DNA of 64,000 nucleotides from Bin55 sp028819195 (GTDB lineage Bacteria > Pseudomonadota > Gammaproteobacteria > Pseudomonadales > Azotimanducaceae), in contig JAPPMF010000015.1 in assembly GCA_028819195.1 (NCBI GenBank), forward strand, positions 62,001 through 126,000, read 5' to 3'. The translations under genes and the position numbers were made by a program. Under the pieces are notes generated by a model, which saw only the letters and a list, made by a program, of their open reading frames with translations, was not told the DNA's origin and did no database searches. Below are positions 18,824 through 27,941 of this stretch, in pieces; the stretch's first letter is position 1, and each line of letters begins with the position of its first letter.

Positions 18824-21397
18824 TTAATTGGTCCAAGTGAATCTTGCGTAGTAGTACCCACCATTGAACCCATATGGCGATTGTTCGGCATAAATAAGTC
18901 CAGCGACATTGCCAGCGGGGTTCTCAGAAGGATAAACATCTGTAAAGTTCTGCAATCCGCCTGTAATTGTGAGTTTATCGTTCAACTTAAAGCGCAATTC
19001 AGCATCGAATAAAACACCTGGATCTGGATAGTACGAGACTGAGCCATTGTTGGTAGGAGAATCATAATGCTCACCGTAGTAGCGCATCCGCAGTAGTCCA
19101 CCCCACCTGTCCATGTCATGGGTCCAAGTGGCTGTCAGCTTTGTACCCGGTTGACCATCTTCAATTTGCTTTCGGCGATTTTCGGCGGTGAAGTCCGGAT
19201 TGAAATCTACCAATTCGACATCGCCAAAATTGGCGGCTAATGCGAAGTTAGAGAATCCTCCACCGAAGGCAAATGAATTGGTTGCCACAACGTCGATTCC
19301 CGATGAGCGCAGTGTTTGCTGATTTGAGAAAAAGCGTACACTGGAAAAACTGGTAGCGTCTGCTACCCCCGCAGCCAATAGAGCCTGAATATCGTCATCG
19401 GTGAGATTAAAACGACTCGTGAAGGCGATTCGATCCTCAACTTCAATGTTGTAATAGTCAATTGTCACATCAATTTGGTTGACGGCGAACACTATCCCAC
19501 CTGTGAAATTCACGGATTTTTCCGGTGTGAGTGCTTCGGCACCTTTCTGTTGAGCAATAGGATTGGTGGGCGGTAGTGTAGCAATATCAGCCAAGGCGCC
19601 CATGTTGAATTCAGTGGTTACATTGCGTAAGTTAGCTTGACCCGCGGTAGGAACACGGAATCCCGTACTAAACGCACCACGCACGGCTAGATCCTGATTC
19701 AATTGAAAGCGCGCCGCAACTTTACCGTCAAGTGTGTTTCCGTAATCTGGGTAACGTTCAAAGCGTAAAGCCAATCCCAATAAAACTTTGTAACTTACGT
19801 CAGCTTCTAAGTCTAAATACATTGCTTGCGACGAAACCGTACTCAGACCTGCATCTGTGGGAGGAAAACCTGGAAAACCGTTTGCACCAACACCAAATCC
19901 TTGGGCAGCTAAACTCTCGTTGATATGGAAAGAGTTGGGTTCGCCATTGGTTATGCGAAACATCTCAGTTCGAGTTTCTAGTCCCCATGCCAAGTTTAGT
20001 GGTACTCCATTGTCCAATTCCAACTGACGTGACATATCAAAGTTAAATACTCGATCGGTTTCGGTGTAAGCACCAGATTCGTAATGAGTTGGAATATCAT
20101 TTCTTAACGTTAATAACTGGGGATTGATCGTATTGAAGATATAAAACAAGGCATAACTTCGTCCGACCGAAGCACTGAAGTCATAGCGCCACCCAGAATC
20201 TAAAAGACCGCGTAAGCCTCCAGCGATACTTAGGTCAGCAATCTGACCACCAAAGTTTGGCGTGAAACCACCGGGAAACTTCTCGATTAGTGAGTAACAA
20301 TTTGGGTGATTTCTTACTGCAGCAAGAGCATCAGGATCGGGAACATTGTCAACGATTCGTATCACCGGACAATTACCCGACATATCGCCGGTAAGATCGG
20401 CTACCTTGACTGTGTTAAAACCGTCGACGACCGGGCCACGAAAGACACCGACTCGAGTATGTGGATTTCGATAGTAAAAACCACCAACAACTTCTCGTTG
20501 TGACCAATTACCAAAGGCATAAGCTTGTAAGTTATCTTGAATTTCTATTCCGAAATTACCAAAGAATTTGAAATCATCGTAAATATCTGGCGTACCCCAA
20601 ATTTGTGCTGCTGGTTGCCTAACGTTTCGATTACCAGCATCAATTAATCCTTGTGCATCGTCCCGTTGGACACTGCGACTCGTCGCGCTATTTTCTTTCC
20701 ACTCAAAACTAAAGTTAGTATAACCATAGTCGGTAAGTGGCAAGCCTAAATTGGCTGCTATGGAAAATTGTCCGCCGTCGCCTTCAAAATGTTGCCCCAT
20801 TTTTGTGTCTATCGTTAATCCTTCGGAGTCGTCTCGTAAGATTAAATTGAAGATTCCAGCGATAGCATCAGAACCATATTGTGCTGAAGCACCATCACGT
20901 AAAACTTCGACTCGTTTGAGAGCGATCGAAGGAATTGCAGATAAATCTGGAGCTTGTGAGCCGCCAGCAGCTCCTGCACCCAATAGTGCAATGACGGCAG
21001 CTCGGTGTCGGCGCTTACCATTTACAAGAACTAGCGTTGCATCGGGTGCTAACGACCTGAGCACCGCCGGGCGAATGAAAGTAGCAGCATCACTAATCGG
21101 TTCAGCACCAACATTGTAGGAGGGAACCATGGCGGCGAGCAATTCGTCCATGTCGTTAGCGCCATAACTGAGAAAATCTTCACCTTGTAATACATCAACC
21201 GGTACAGGTGAATCGGCTGCGGAACGGTCAAGCCGTCGAGAACCAACTACGGTCACCTCTTCGATTTCATCGTTAGCAGCCTGAGAGGCAGGTTCGCTGT
21301 CGGTTTCCTGTGCATGGAGAATTCCACAAAAGGGAATAACCAAAACTGAAACTAGCGAGAATATTATGGGTCTGAATTTGAATTGAAGGTTTTTCAT
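18824..21397 (-). CDS. TonB-dependent outer-membrane receptor
   Basis: Outer-membrane beta-barrel transporter of 857 residues. ATG 21397 is chosen because AAGGAGAA lies at ideal spacing and the product then starts with a signal peptide (MKNLQFKFRP, then a hydrophobic core ending near HAQ). A plug domain follows, with IEEVTVVGSRRL, ATLVLVNGKRRHR and the VEVLRDGASAQYGSDAIAGIFNLI-type plug element. The barrel ends in alternating aromatic strands (YYYARFTWTN). No partner TonB, ExbBD or inner-membrane transporter is adjacent, so the substrate cannot be named. The gene is divergent from hppD across 264 bases, but shared regulation is only a possibility. Confidence 0.93.
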   Translation of the reverse strand: MKNLQFKFRPIIFSLVSVLVIPFCGILHAQETDSEPASQAANDEIEEVTVVGSRRLDRSAADSPVPVDVLQGEDFLSYGANDMDELLAAMVPSYNVGAEPISDAATFIRPAVLRSLAPDATLVLVNGKRRHRAAVIALLGAGAAGGSQAPDLSAIPSIALKRVEVLRDGASAQYGSDAIAGIFNLILRDDSEGLTIDTKMGQHFEGDGGQFSIAANLGLPLTDYGYTNFSFEWKENSATSRSVQRDDAQGLIDAGNRNVRQPAAQIWGTPDIYDDFKFFGNFGIEIQDNLQAYAFGNWSQREVVGGFYYRNPHTRVGVFRGPVVDGFNTVKVADLTGDMSGNCPVIRIVDNVPDPDALAAVRNHPNCYSLIEKFPGGFTPNFGGQIADLSIAGGLRGLLDSGWRYDFSASVGRSYALFYIFNTINPQLLTLRNDIPTHYESGAYTETDRVFNFDMSRQLELDNGVPLNLAWGLETRTEMFRITNGEPNSFHINESLAAQGFGVGANGFPGFPPTDAGLSTVSSQAMYLDLEADVSYKVLLGLALRFERYPDYGNTLDGKVAARFQLNQDLAVRGAFSTGFRVPTAGQANLRNVTTEFNMGALADIATLPPTNPIAQQKGAEALTPEKSVNFTGGIVFAVNQIDVTIDYYNIEVEDRIAFTSRFNLTDDDIQALLAAGVADATSFSSVRFFSNQQTLRSSGIDVVATNSFAFGGGFSNFALAANFGDVELVDFNPDFTAENRRKQIEDGQPGTKLTATWTHDMDRWGGLLRMRYYGEHYDSPTNNGSVSYYPDPGVLFDAELRFKLNDKLTITGGLQNFTDVYPSENPAGNVAGLIYAEQSPYGFNGGYYYARFTWTN

Positions 21398-21564
21398 GAA
21401 ATTCTTCTCCTTAGTTTGCAAAAATTGGGACCAACTTCAGTCCACTCTAACATTACTTCATTCTACTAATGCACCAAACGATACTAAGAGAGTTCACTCG
21501 CAGTATTTTTCAAATTGTAGTCGAAAAAGTTATATTTACGAACAAGTTTGGCAATCACAATAAA

Positions 21565-21584
21565 ATTTACGAGGTTTTGTAAAT
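21565..21584. promoter_or_regulatory. Candidate operator upstream of hppD: ATTTAC-N8-GTAAAT
   Basis: A perfect inverted repeat with six-base arms and an eight-base spacer, located about 20 bases upstream of the -35 of the hppD promoter. A further ATTTACGA direct copy lies about 35 bases away. It does not have the arm order of a TyrR box (TGTAAA-N6-TTTACA). The regulator is unknown. Confidence 0.35.
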
Positions 21585-21605
21585 GCGAGACTTAGTCAAA
21601 AGTAC

Positions 21606-21633
21606 TTGACTTTTTCATCTGTAGGATTATATT
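21606..21633 (+). promoter_or_regulatory. Sigma-70-type promoter of hppD-hmgA
   Basis: TTGACT (21606-21611) and TATATT (21628-21633) are separated by 16 bases, close to the sigma-70 consensus. The -10 ends 28 bases before the hppD ATG, giving a leader of about 20 bases. Confidence 0.65.
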
Positions 21634-21661
21634 AAAAGTAACAAATCGTTGAGTAACAGAC

Positions 21662-22720
21662 ATGACCGCTACATCGAAAAATATTATCGGTACCGACGGG
21701 TTTGAATTTGTTGAGTTTGCGTGCCAAAATCCCAAAGATCTTGCGCATAAGTTTTCTCAACTTGGATTTAGACAAGTTGGAAAACACCGATCAAAACAAG
21801 CTTTACTTTATAAGCAGAACGACATCCATTTCGTTATAAACTACGAACCAGATAGTCAAGCGTCCGAGTTTGCAAAGATTCACAACGACTCAGCTAATGC
21901 GATGGCATTACGCGTGAAGAACGTTAATCACGCCCTAAAACTTGCGTTAGAACGAGGCGCGACTCAAGTAGAAACGACTATAGGTCCTATGGAACTTTCC
22001 ATACCAGCCATCAAAGGTGTAGGAGGTTCATTAATCTACCTCGTTGATCGATACGGGGCACAAAATATCTATGACGTCGACTTTGAATTAGACCGAGAAT
22101 CGTTTGACACAGCCAATGGTACACTAACATATCTAGATCATCTAACTCACAACTTGTACCGTGGCAACCTGACCGACATGGCAGACTTTTATGAGAAAGT
22201 CTTTGAGTTCAGTGAAGCGCAGTATTTCAAAATTCACGGGGTACAGACTGGTTTGTTTTCCAAGGCTATGATGAGTTCGTGTGAGAAAATTCGCATTCCA
22301 CTGAATGAGTCGGCTGACGAACAGTCGCAGATCGAAGAGTTTCTACATCGCTATAACGGTGAAGGGATACAGCACATTGCCCTACATACCGACAACATCT
22401 TCAAAGCTGTGGATGTGTTACGAGCGAATGGTGTGGAATTTCAGAATACGCCGGATACCTATTACGAAGATATCAAAAATAGAGTGAAAGGACATGGTCA
22501 AAATGTAGATGCAATGCGGGAACGACAAATTCTGATCGATGGTTCACCCGAGTCGGGATATCTCTTGCAGATATTTACCCAAGATTTCATTGGTCCGATC
22601 TTTTTTGAAATCATCCAACGTATGGGAAATCAAGGTTTTGGCGAAGGTAATTTTCAAGCACTATTTGAAAGTATCGAGCGCGATCAACAACAGCGAGGAA
22701 TATTGAGTGAAACAGTTTAA
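21662..22720 (+). CDS. hppD: 4-hydroxyphenylpyruvate dioxygenase
   Basis: Fe(II) enzyme that converts 4-hydroxyphenylpyruvate to homogentisate in tyrosine degradation. At 352 residues it has the normal bacterial length. The two-domain vicinal-oxygen-chelate fold is evident, and the three iron ligands are in place: H160 in LDHLTHNLYRGN, H238 in GIQHIALHTDNI, and E316 in GPIFFEIIQRMG. The C-terminal helix contains GFGEGNFQALFESIE, typical of the family. It overlaps the next gene, homogentisate dioxygenase, so the two consecutive steps are co-expressed. The later steps (maleylacetoacetate isomerase, fumarylacetoacetase) are not in the window. If they are missing from the genome, homogentisate could polymerise to pyomelanin. 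Confidence 0.97.
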   Translation: MTATSKNIIGTDGFEFVEFACQNPKDLAHKFSQLGFRQVGKHRSKQALLYKQNDIHFVINYEPDSQASEFAKIHNDSANAMALRVKNVNHALKLALERGATQVETTIGPMELSIPAIKGVGGSLIYLVDRYGAQNIYDVDFELDRESFDTANGTLTYLDHLTHNLYRGNLTDMADFYEKVFEFSEAQYFKIHGVQTGLFSKAMMSSCEKIRIPLNESADEQSQIEEFLHRYNGEGIQHIALHTDNIFKAVDVLRANGVEFQNTPDTYYEDIKNRVKGHGQNVDAMRERQILIDGSPESGYLLQIFTQDFIGPIFFEIIQRMGNQGFGEGNFQALFESIERDQQQRGILSETV

Positions 22721-23819
22721 CGCCACGTGGAAGCAAGGCGATACGTCAAGGCAAGCCCACCGCGACTTACCTGAGGGATCTTTCGAAAGGGAAGTAGGAC
22801 GCGAAGGGTTTACTGGTCCTTCTACTAGGATTTACCATCGTCGTCCTCCAACCGGTTGGTCTAGTATCGAAGGTCATTTAAAACCACGAGCATTTGATCT
22901 TCGAGAAATTCCTGCTTACTTGGTACCGTGGAGTTCTGTAGGAATCTTGCAGAATGACTTCACTCATATATCAGTGTGGAAATGTCATTCAAGCATGCAA
23001 TCGCTAGCGCGCAACGCCGATGGTGATCTGGTTCTGTTTGTACATGCAGGTTCAGGCGATCTGTTTTGCGATTTTGGACATTTACACATTGAGCGCGGGG
23101 ACTATGTTGTGATTCCACGTGGTACGATGTGGCGAATCGATGTGACAGAAGCAATGTACTTGTTGCTAATTGAAGCAACAGAAGCACAGTTTCAGTTACC
23201 AGACAGAGGTATGCTCGGTAATCATGCTATTTTTGACCCAGCCAAACTTGACACCCCTGAAATCGATTCAGCTTTTTTGGGTCAGCAAGATGAATCTGAT
23301 TGGATTGTGCAAATAAAGAAAGCCAACCAAATTACAAATATGACTTTCGCGTACAACCCGTTGGATGCAGTAGGCTGGACAGGAGATCTCGTCCCTGTTA
23401 GGATCAATGTGCGCGACATATTACCCGTCAATAGTCATCGATACCACTTACCACCTTCAGCCCATACTACTTTTATCACGGAACGGTTCATGATCAGCAC
23501 CTTTGTACCGCGGCCATTTGAGACGGATGAATCGGCGATCAAGGTGCCTTTTTTTCACAATAACGAAGACTATGACGAAGTAATCTTTTTCCACGATGGT
23601 GACTTCTTTAGTCGCGATCACTTCGATGCTGGAATGATGACCTTTCATCCCAGTGGTATCACACACGGTCCGCACCCTGGTGCACTGAAACGGATTTTTA
23701 AGCAACCAGAATCCCACACGAACGAAGTTGCAGTCATGGTGGATTCCCGTGATCCGCTAGAAGTAACTACCGATGAATATGACATCGAGGGTTACGCGCG
23801 CAGTTGGCGAACTCATTGA
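22707..23819 (+). CDS. hmgA: Homogentisate 1,2-dioxygenase
   Basis: Cupin-fold iron dioxygenase that opens the homogentisate ring to maleylacetoacetate. It is 370 residues, matching the shorter bacterial branch of the family. Family signatures are HRRPPTGW near the N-terminus, the FHNNEDYDE segment carrying the His/Glu iron ligands, and HGPHPG near the C-terminus carrying the last His ligand. The start is GTG at 22707, overlapping hppD by 14 bases in another frame, which implies coupled translation. Substrate is supplied directly by the preceding enzyme. Confidence 0.94.
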   Translation: MKQFNATWKQGDTSRQAHRDLPEGSFEREVGREGFTGPSTRIYHRRPPTGWSSIEGHLKPRAFDLREIPAYLVPWSSVGILQNDFTHISVWKCHSSMQSLARNADGDLVLFVHAGSGDLFCDFGHLHIERGDYVVIPRGTMWRIDVTEAMYLLLIEATEAQFQLPDRGMLGNHAIFDPAKLDTPEIDSAFLGQQDESDWIVQIKKANQITNMTFAYNPLDAVGWTGDLVPVRINVRDILPVNSHRYHLPPSAHTTFITERFMISTFVPRPFETDESAIKVPFFHNNEDYDEVIFFHDGDFFSRDHFDAGMMTFHPSGITHGPHPGALKRIFKQPESHTNEVAVMVDSRDPLEVTTDEYDIEGYARSWRTH

Positions 23820-23917
23820 AGTTTTTCTGTTAATCAAGTAACAAAACAGGTAATAAAGTTTACCTTTTCAATTTGTCTTGTGGGTTCTAGTTCGTCCATC
23901 TTCAATTGGGATCGGTG

Positions 23918-24277
23918 ATGGCGAAGAAAAGTAAGTCGCGCTCTCGACCGGGAGCTATTCGTCGTCTTTGGAACTGGGGATATGACAAACTCAATGTTCT
24001 TTTGTCAGTCCCGATTATCCGTCGAAGTATGCTGAATATGGTTCACTGGGGGACTGGATTGTGGTTTCCATTACGTTTGTTGTTGGGAACGCTCTGTGTG
24101 ATCGGTGGAATTTTTGGTTTTTTACCGATTCTTGGTTTTTGGTTGATTCCGGTTGGATTAGTATTATTTGCTTGGGATGTTCCTCGTTATCGAAGGCGAA
24201 TTCGCGCCTGGATGAGACGAACTAGACATGACCTAAAAAAAACTGACCAAGACCAGACTACTCCCACGAGAAAGTAA
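23918..24277 (+). CDS. Small PGPGW-type transmembrane protein
   Basis: About 119 residues from ATG 23918 (GTG 23915 and TTG 23906 are alternatives). A basic N-terminal 25 residues precede a hydrophobic hairpin (about 50-85) with GIFGFLPILGFWLIPVGLVLFAWDVP, then a strongly basic tail. The hairpin pattern, a Gly/Pro-rich turn followed by LxLxxWD and arginines, resembles the PGPGW family of small membrane proteins of unknown function. It is about 100 bases downstream of hmgA and could be transcribed with it. I assign no role. Confidence 0.7.
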   Translation: MAKKSKSRSRPGAIRRLWNWGYDKLNVLLSVPIIRRSMLNMVHWGTGLWFPLRLLLGTLCVIGGIFGFLPILGFWLIPVGLVLFAWDVPRYRRRIRAWMRRTRHDLKKTDQDQTTPTRK

Positions 24278-24354
24278 GTTCAACCACGGACGCATACTGA
24301 TTCACACGGACTGCGAATATCATTATGTAAGACAAAACTGATAGGGGAAACAAC

Positions 24355-26160
24355 ATGAGCCTAATCGATTTTTTCAAAGTCCTAACAGACATTCCCACCC
24401 TGTTGACTCTCAAGCGCGGATTGAGACCGCGCCCATTGGAAGACAATGATAGTGTAGGTCTGCAGTGCACTCTGACCGCGAGTAAATTCCCCACAAGCCC
24501 GCTTCTTCTCTTTGAAGATCAAAAGATCACCTGGCGCGAGTTCAACGAACGAGCAAACCAATATACCTACGCATTGCAAAAATTGGGGGTAAAGAGAGGC
24601 GATGTAGTCAGTATCGTCGTCGAAAACCGACCGGAATTGCTCATTTTGTTCATTGCTGTGAACAAAATAGGAGCTATCGCAGCCATGATAAACACCAACC
24701 TTCGCGCCAACCCATTGCGGCATTGCTTAAGTGTTACTAACTCAAAAATCTGCGTATTTGGTACGGAATTGTCGGATGCAATAAACGAAGTCCGAGACGA
24801 ACCGTCGTTGCAATCCTGTCAGTTTACTGAGATTCCAGAACGATCTCAGTCAGCAAATACTGAATGGGCAACTAATCTAGACATCATCGCCGATGGCGAA
24901 GAGGTAACCGATCCGCCATGTCAATTGGAATGTACACTTGCCGATGTAGCCCTGTACGTTTTCACGTCTGGAACAACCGGTTTACCAAAAGCAGCCGTCA
25001 TGACCAATCGACGATTTTTACAATCGGCGCGACTTTCTTCGATCGCTGGTCTAAGGTGCAAAGAAAACGATCGGATATATCTGTGTTTACCAATGTACCA
25101 CAGTACTGGACTAGTGATTGGATTTGGTTCGTCTGTTATGTCGGGTGCATCAATATTTTTACGCCGAAAATTCTCAGCTTCGAAATTTTTATCCGACATT
25201 CGAACACACAATGTTTCCCATTTGATTTACGTTGGTGAGTTATTAAGGTATCTCAATAATCTACCTGTACAAAAGGATGACTCCCAAAATTCTCTTCATA
25301 CCATGATGGGAAATGGGCTGCGACCCGATATATGGGAATCGTTTACACGGCGTTTTGGCATTTTACGAGTAACGGAGTTTTATGCCTCTAGCGAGGGCAA
25401 TATCGCATTTGCCAATATTTTGAATAAAGAGTGCACGATAGGTTTGACGGCGTCAAAAGTCGCATTAGTCCAATATGACGTTGATCTGAACAAGATAGTC
25501 CGAGACTCCACTGGTAAATGTATCGAAGTTCCGGACGGTGAAGTTGGACTGTGTCTGGGACACATTAATCCAAATGCGGCATTTGAAGGATATACCGATT
25601 CAACCGCGACAGAAAAGAAAATCGTCAACGATGTGTTCGAGAAAGGTGACCGATGGTTTAATACCGGTGACTTAATGCGTACGGTGCCTGTGGGTTTTGC
25701 ACTAGGATACAAACACTACCAATTTGTCGATCGTACCGGCGATACCTATCGTTGGTGTTCAGAGAACGTCTCAACTAATGAGGTTGCAGAAGTTCTCAAT
25801 GGATTTTCTGATGTTGCATTGAGTAACGTATTCGGGGTGAAGATTCCGCAAGCCGAAGGAAGGGCTGGTATGGCGGCTTTGACTCTACAAGAAGACGTTG
25901 AAAAATTTAACATCGAAGCTTTTTCCGAACATGTAATCAATAATTTACCGTTTTACGCGCGACCGGTATTCATTCGGATCCTTTCACAATTGGAAGTCAC
26001 GAGTACGTTCAAAGTGATCAAAAACGATCTACGCGACGAAGGCTATGATCTTGCGAAGGTTTCGGATCCTCTCTACACTCTGAAGAAAGGAGCGGAAAAG
26101 TATACTCCATTGGACGAGGATTACTTCGAACTTCTACAACGTGGAGAAGCTAGATTCTGA
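24355..26160 (+). CDS. Long-chain fatty acyl-CoA synthetase, FATP/VLACS type
   Basis: AMP-forming acyl-CoA synthetase that activates fatty acids with ATP and CoA. At 601 residues it matches the FATP-like bacterial branch. The AMP/ATP motif FTSGTTGLPKAA is at about residues 202-213. The LPMYHSTG block, the TEFYASSEGN motif and the WFNTGDL motif follow in the usual order. The C-terminal EVAEVLNGF and TFKVIKNDLRDEGYD segments are the mobile domain. The ATG at 24355 has AGGGGAAA six bases upstream. It converges with the minus-strand acyltransferase gene, only 12 bases away. The exact chain-length preference cannot be told. Confidence 0.92.
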   Translation: MSLIDFFKVLTDIPTLLTLKRGLRPRPLEDNDSVGLQCTLTASKFPTSPLLLFEDQKITWREFNERANQYTYALQKLGVKRGDVVSIVVENRPELLILFIAVNKIGAIAAMINTNLRANPLRHCLSVTNSKICVFGTELSDAINEVRDEPSLQSCQFTEIPERSQSANTEWATNLDIIADGEEVTDPPCQLECTLADVALYVFTSGTTGLPKAAVMTNRRFLQSARLSSIAGLRCKENDRIYLCLPMYHSTGLVIGFGSSVMSGASIFLRRKFSASKFLSDIRTHNVSHLIYVGELLRYLNNLPVQKDDSQNSLHTMMGNGLRPDIWESFTRRFGILRVTEFYASSEGNIAFANILNKECTIGLTASKVALVQYDVDLNKIVRDSTGKCIEVPDGEVGLCLGHINPNAAFEGYTDSTATEKKIVNDVFEKGDRWFNTGDLMRTVPVGFALGYKHYQFVDRTGDTYRWCSENVSTNEVAEVLNGFSDVALSNVFGVKIPQAEGRAGMAALTLQEDVEKFNIEAFSEHVINNLPFYARPVFIRILSQLEVTSTFKVIKNDLRDEGYDLAKVSDPLYTLKKGAEKYTPLDEDYFELLQRGEARF

Positions 26161-26172
26161 GAATATCACGGG

Positions 26173-27078
26173 TTAAGCGTAAACGTCCACACCTAGTACC
26201 CGTCTGAAGCGTTTATATTCCCACTGGTACTGGGTAGGATCTCGCTGAATCACACGAGCGACTTCGTCATTTAGACACTGTGTCGCGATGACCGCGTCCT
26301 CATGTTTAAGCTTGTCCGAAGCTGGTTCGACTCGAACAAAAAAACCTTGTTTCACTCTCTCAATAGTTAGCATTACGATCTCGACGTTGTGTTTCTGAGT
26401 TAATGAGTGCACGATCGTCGTGGTTTGTGCCTTGACCCCCATGAAGTCCACGAGTAATTGAGTGCCTCGAGTAGGTACTTGATCCGGAAGAATAACCACC
26501 AGATCCCCTTGGTCTAACGACTTGATCAAAGCCCTTAAACCACCGAAATTTATTGGGACCATCGAGATACCAAAGCGGCTTCGAGCGCTCGACACTTGAG
26601 CTGTGAACGCGCCTAAACGTCTTTCATCAAAAAGAATTTTCGTTGGAAACTTTCCACCTAAAGCGAAGGAGCACACCTCCCAGTTGCCCCAGTGTGGACA
26701 AATTGCAATAACAGCTGACTGAGCCAGCGTTTGCTGCAACAACTCCAACCCCTGGAAATCAACAATTAGATTTTCCAGGGAGTTTTGCTGCCAATACCAA
26801 ATCGGTGCAGTTTCATAAACAGATCGGCCCGTGGCGACTAACGAGCGCTGAACGAAAAGACTTCGTTCTTCAGGGGACAGCTGTGGGTAGCACAAGCTGA
26901 TATTGATATCGCTAGTTCTAGCCGACCTACTCTTCATCCAATGCAGGATACGACCATGCAAAGTCCCTATCGCCCGCAACACCGGAAGTGGTAGTAAGGC
27001 GAGTAGTCGAAGACAAAATTTAACTAGGCTAACAAAACACTTCGTCTCAAAATTCGATTTTGAGAGTTTGTTGACCAC
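26173..27078 (-). CDS. LpxL/HtrB-family lysophospholipid or lipid A acyltransferase
   Basis: Inner-membrane acyltransferase of 301 residues. An N-terminal hydrophobic segment (about 15-38) precedes the catalytic HX4E motif H129-W-G-N-W-E134 in CPHWGNWE. Further family blocks are VPINFGGLRALIKSL and VVILPDQVP. It has the length and motif order of Kdo-dependent lipid A late acyltransferases, but family members also acylate other lipids, so the substrate is left open. The start is GTG at 27078 with AGGT upstream. A strong hairpin lies between it and the preceding transglycosylase gene. Confidence 0.85.
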   Translation of the reverse strand: MVNKLSKSNFETKCFVSLVKFCLRLLALLPLPVLRAIGTLHGRILHWMKSRSARTSDINISLCYPQLSPEERSLFVQRSLVATGRSVYETAPIWYWQQNSLENLIVDFQGLELLQQTLAQSAVIAICPHWGNWEVCSFALGGKFPTKILFDERRLGAFTAQVSSARSRFGISMVPINFGGLRALIKSLDQGDLVVILPDQVPTRGTQLLVDFMGVKAQTTTIVHSLTQKHNVEIVMLTIERVKQGFFVRVEPASDKLKHEDAVIATQCLNDEVARVIQRDPTQYQWEYKRFRRVLGVDVYA

Positions 27079-27102
27079 AATTGAACCTATATGATCACTG
27101 GT

Positions 27103-27123
27103 TCACGGTTCTCGCAACCGTGA
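27103..27123. repeat. Perfect 8-bp hairpin between two minus-strand genes
   Basis: TCACGGTT and AACCGTGA flank a five-base loop. There is no T tract on either side, so it is not a standard terminator. It sits between the lytic transglycosylase stop and the acyltransferase start and could affect read-through or mRNA stability. Confidence 0.5.
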
Positions 27124-27174
27124 GTGAAATTGTCAGAAAAGTAGCGCGAGCAAAACTAGGAACTTGATAGTTTA

Positions 27175-27831
27175 TTAGTTGATCGAGGCAAACTGATTCT
27201 TATAGTCTTGTACTTTCTTGTAGTACCGAACCGCACTAGGTAACTGCTTACCAGCAATAAAACTTGGGTATCCCATGTAATAGGATTTCACAACGCATTG
27301 TTCATCTTCTGTCTCAAGTACATTCTCGCACTCAACTTCTAATTTGGCTAATATTCTCGCGGCACAAAAAATGTTATCTCGCGGATCTTCCTCAAAATTT
27401 AATGCGTCACAGAAGTCTCGCCAATATTTTGGCATGATCTGGCTAGGTCCTACAGCTCCCTTGTCCGATACTGCTTCTTTACGGAACGAACTCTCGGTCG
27501 CGATGATACTGGTCAAAAGTAAAGGTTCAATCGAAGCATCATACGAGGCATCAAAAATCCATTGAGAAAACTCTAGCGCAGTCTGGGAATCACGGCGGAA
27601 GAGATCCTCAATCAGTTCTTTTAATTGAACTACTTCCTCATTGACGGCAACAAACCCGTATGAATCGTAATTCACTACTCGAACTTCTGACAGCAACTCG
27701 CCGTGTTCGTATTTTTGATCAAGGGTGGTTGCGATAAATATCGCTACACACGCAGTAACCGTTACGACTGTAGCCGTTCTACGAAACTGCTCATGGAAAA
27801 TATCTTTTATTGTTCGCATTTTAAACTCCAT
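27175..27831 (-). CDS. Lytic transglycosylase (SLT domain)
   Basis: Periplasmic, membrane-anchored peptidoglycan lytic enzyme of 218 residues. The N-terminus has one hydrophobic anchor (about 20-37). The SLT domain has the catalytic glutamate E113 in IIATESSFRKEAVS and the GAVGPSQIMP motif, where family members usually have G-hydrophobic-x-Q-hydrophobic-M-P. DPRDNIFCAARIL and YYMGY match later family blocks. ATG 27831 has AAGGAAG just upstream. A short SLT protein without LysM or SPOR domains could act in cell-wall remodelling. Confidence 0.9.
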   Translation of the reverse strand: MEFKMRTIKDIFHEQFRRTATVVTVTACVAIFIATTLDQKYEHGELLSEVRVVNYDSYGFVAVNEEVVQLKELIEDLFRRDSQTALEFSQWIFDASYDASIEPLLLTSIIATESSFRKEAVSDKGAVGPSQIMPKYWRDFCDALNFEEDPRDNIFCAARILAKLEVECENVLETEDEQCVVKSYYMGYPSFIAGKQLPSAVRYYKKVQDYKNQFASIN

Positions 27832-27912
27832 TTTTCTTCCTTAGAGGGGTGTTAGTCCTTTAAATGCTCAATGAGCGATAATGGATTTAAAGTGTGACTA
27901 TTTTAAGCATTT

Positions 27913-27941
27913 AAAAGTGCAACAAGTGCAACTACTTGTTG
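27913..27941 (-). terminator. Probable terminator overlapping the LLM oxidoreductase stop codon
   Basis: On the minus strand CAACAAGT and ACTTGTTG form a perfect eight-bp stem with a six-base loop, followed by CACTTTT. The stem includes the last codons and the TAG stop of the LLM gene. An outer pair, GCATTT/AAATGC, extends the inverted symmetry. Confidence 0.5.

Noticed and set aside
21541..21600. TyrR box upstream of hppD
   Set aside because: The arms are ATTTAC...GTAAAT, the reverse order of the TGTAAA-N6-TTTACA consensus.
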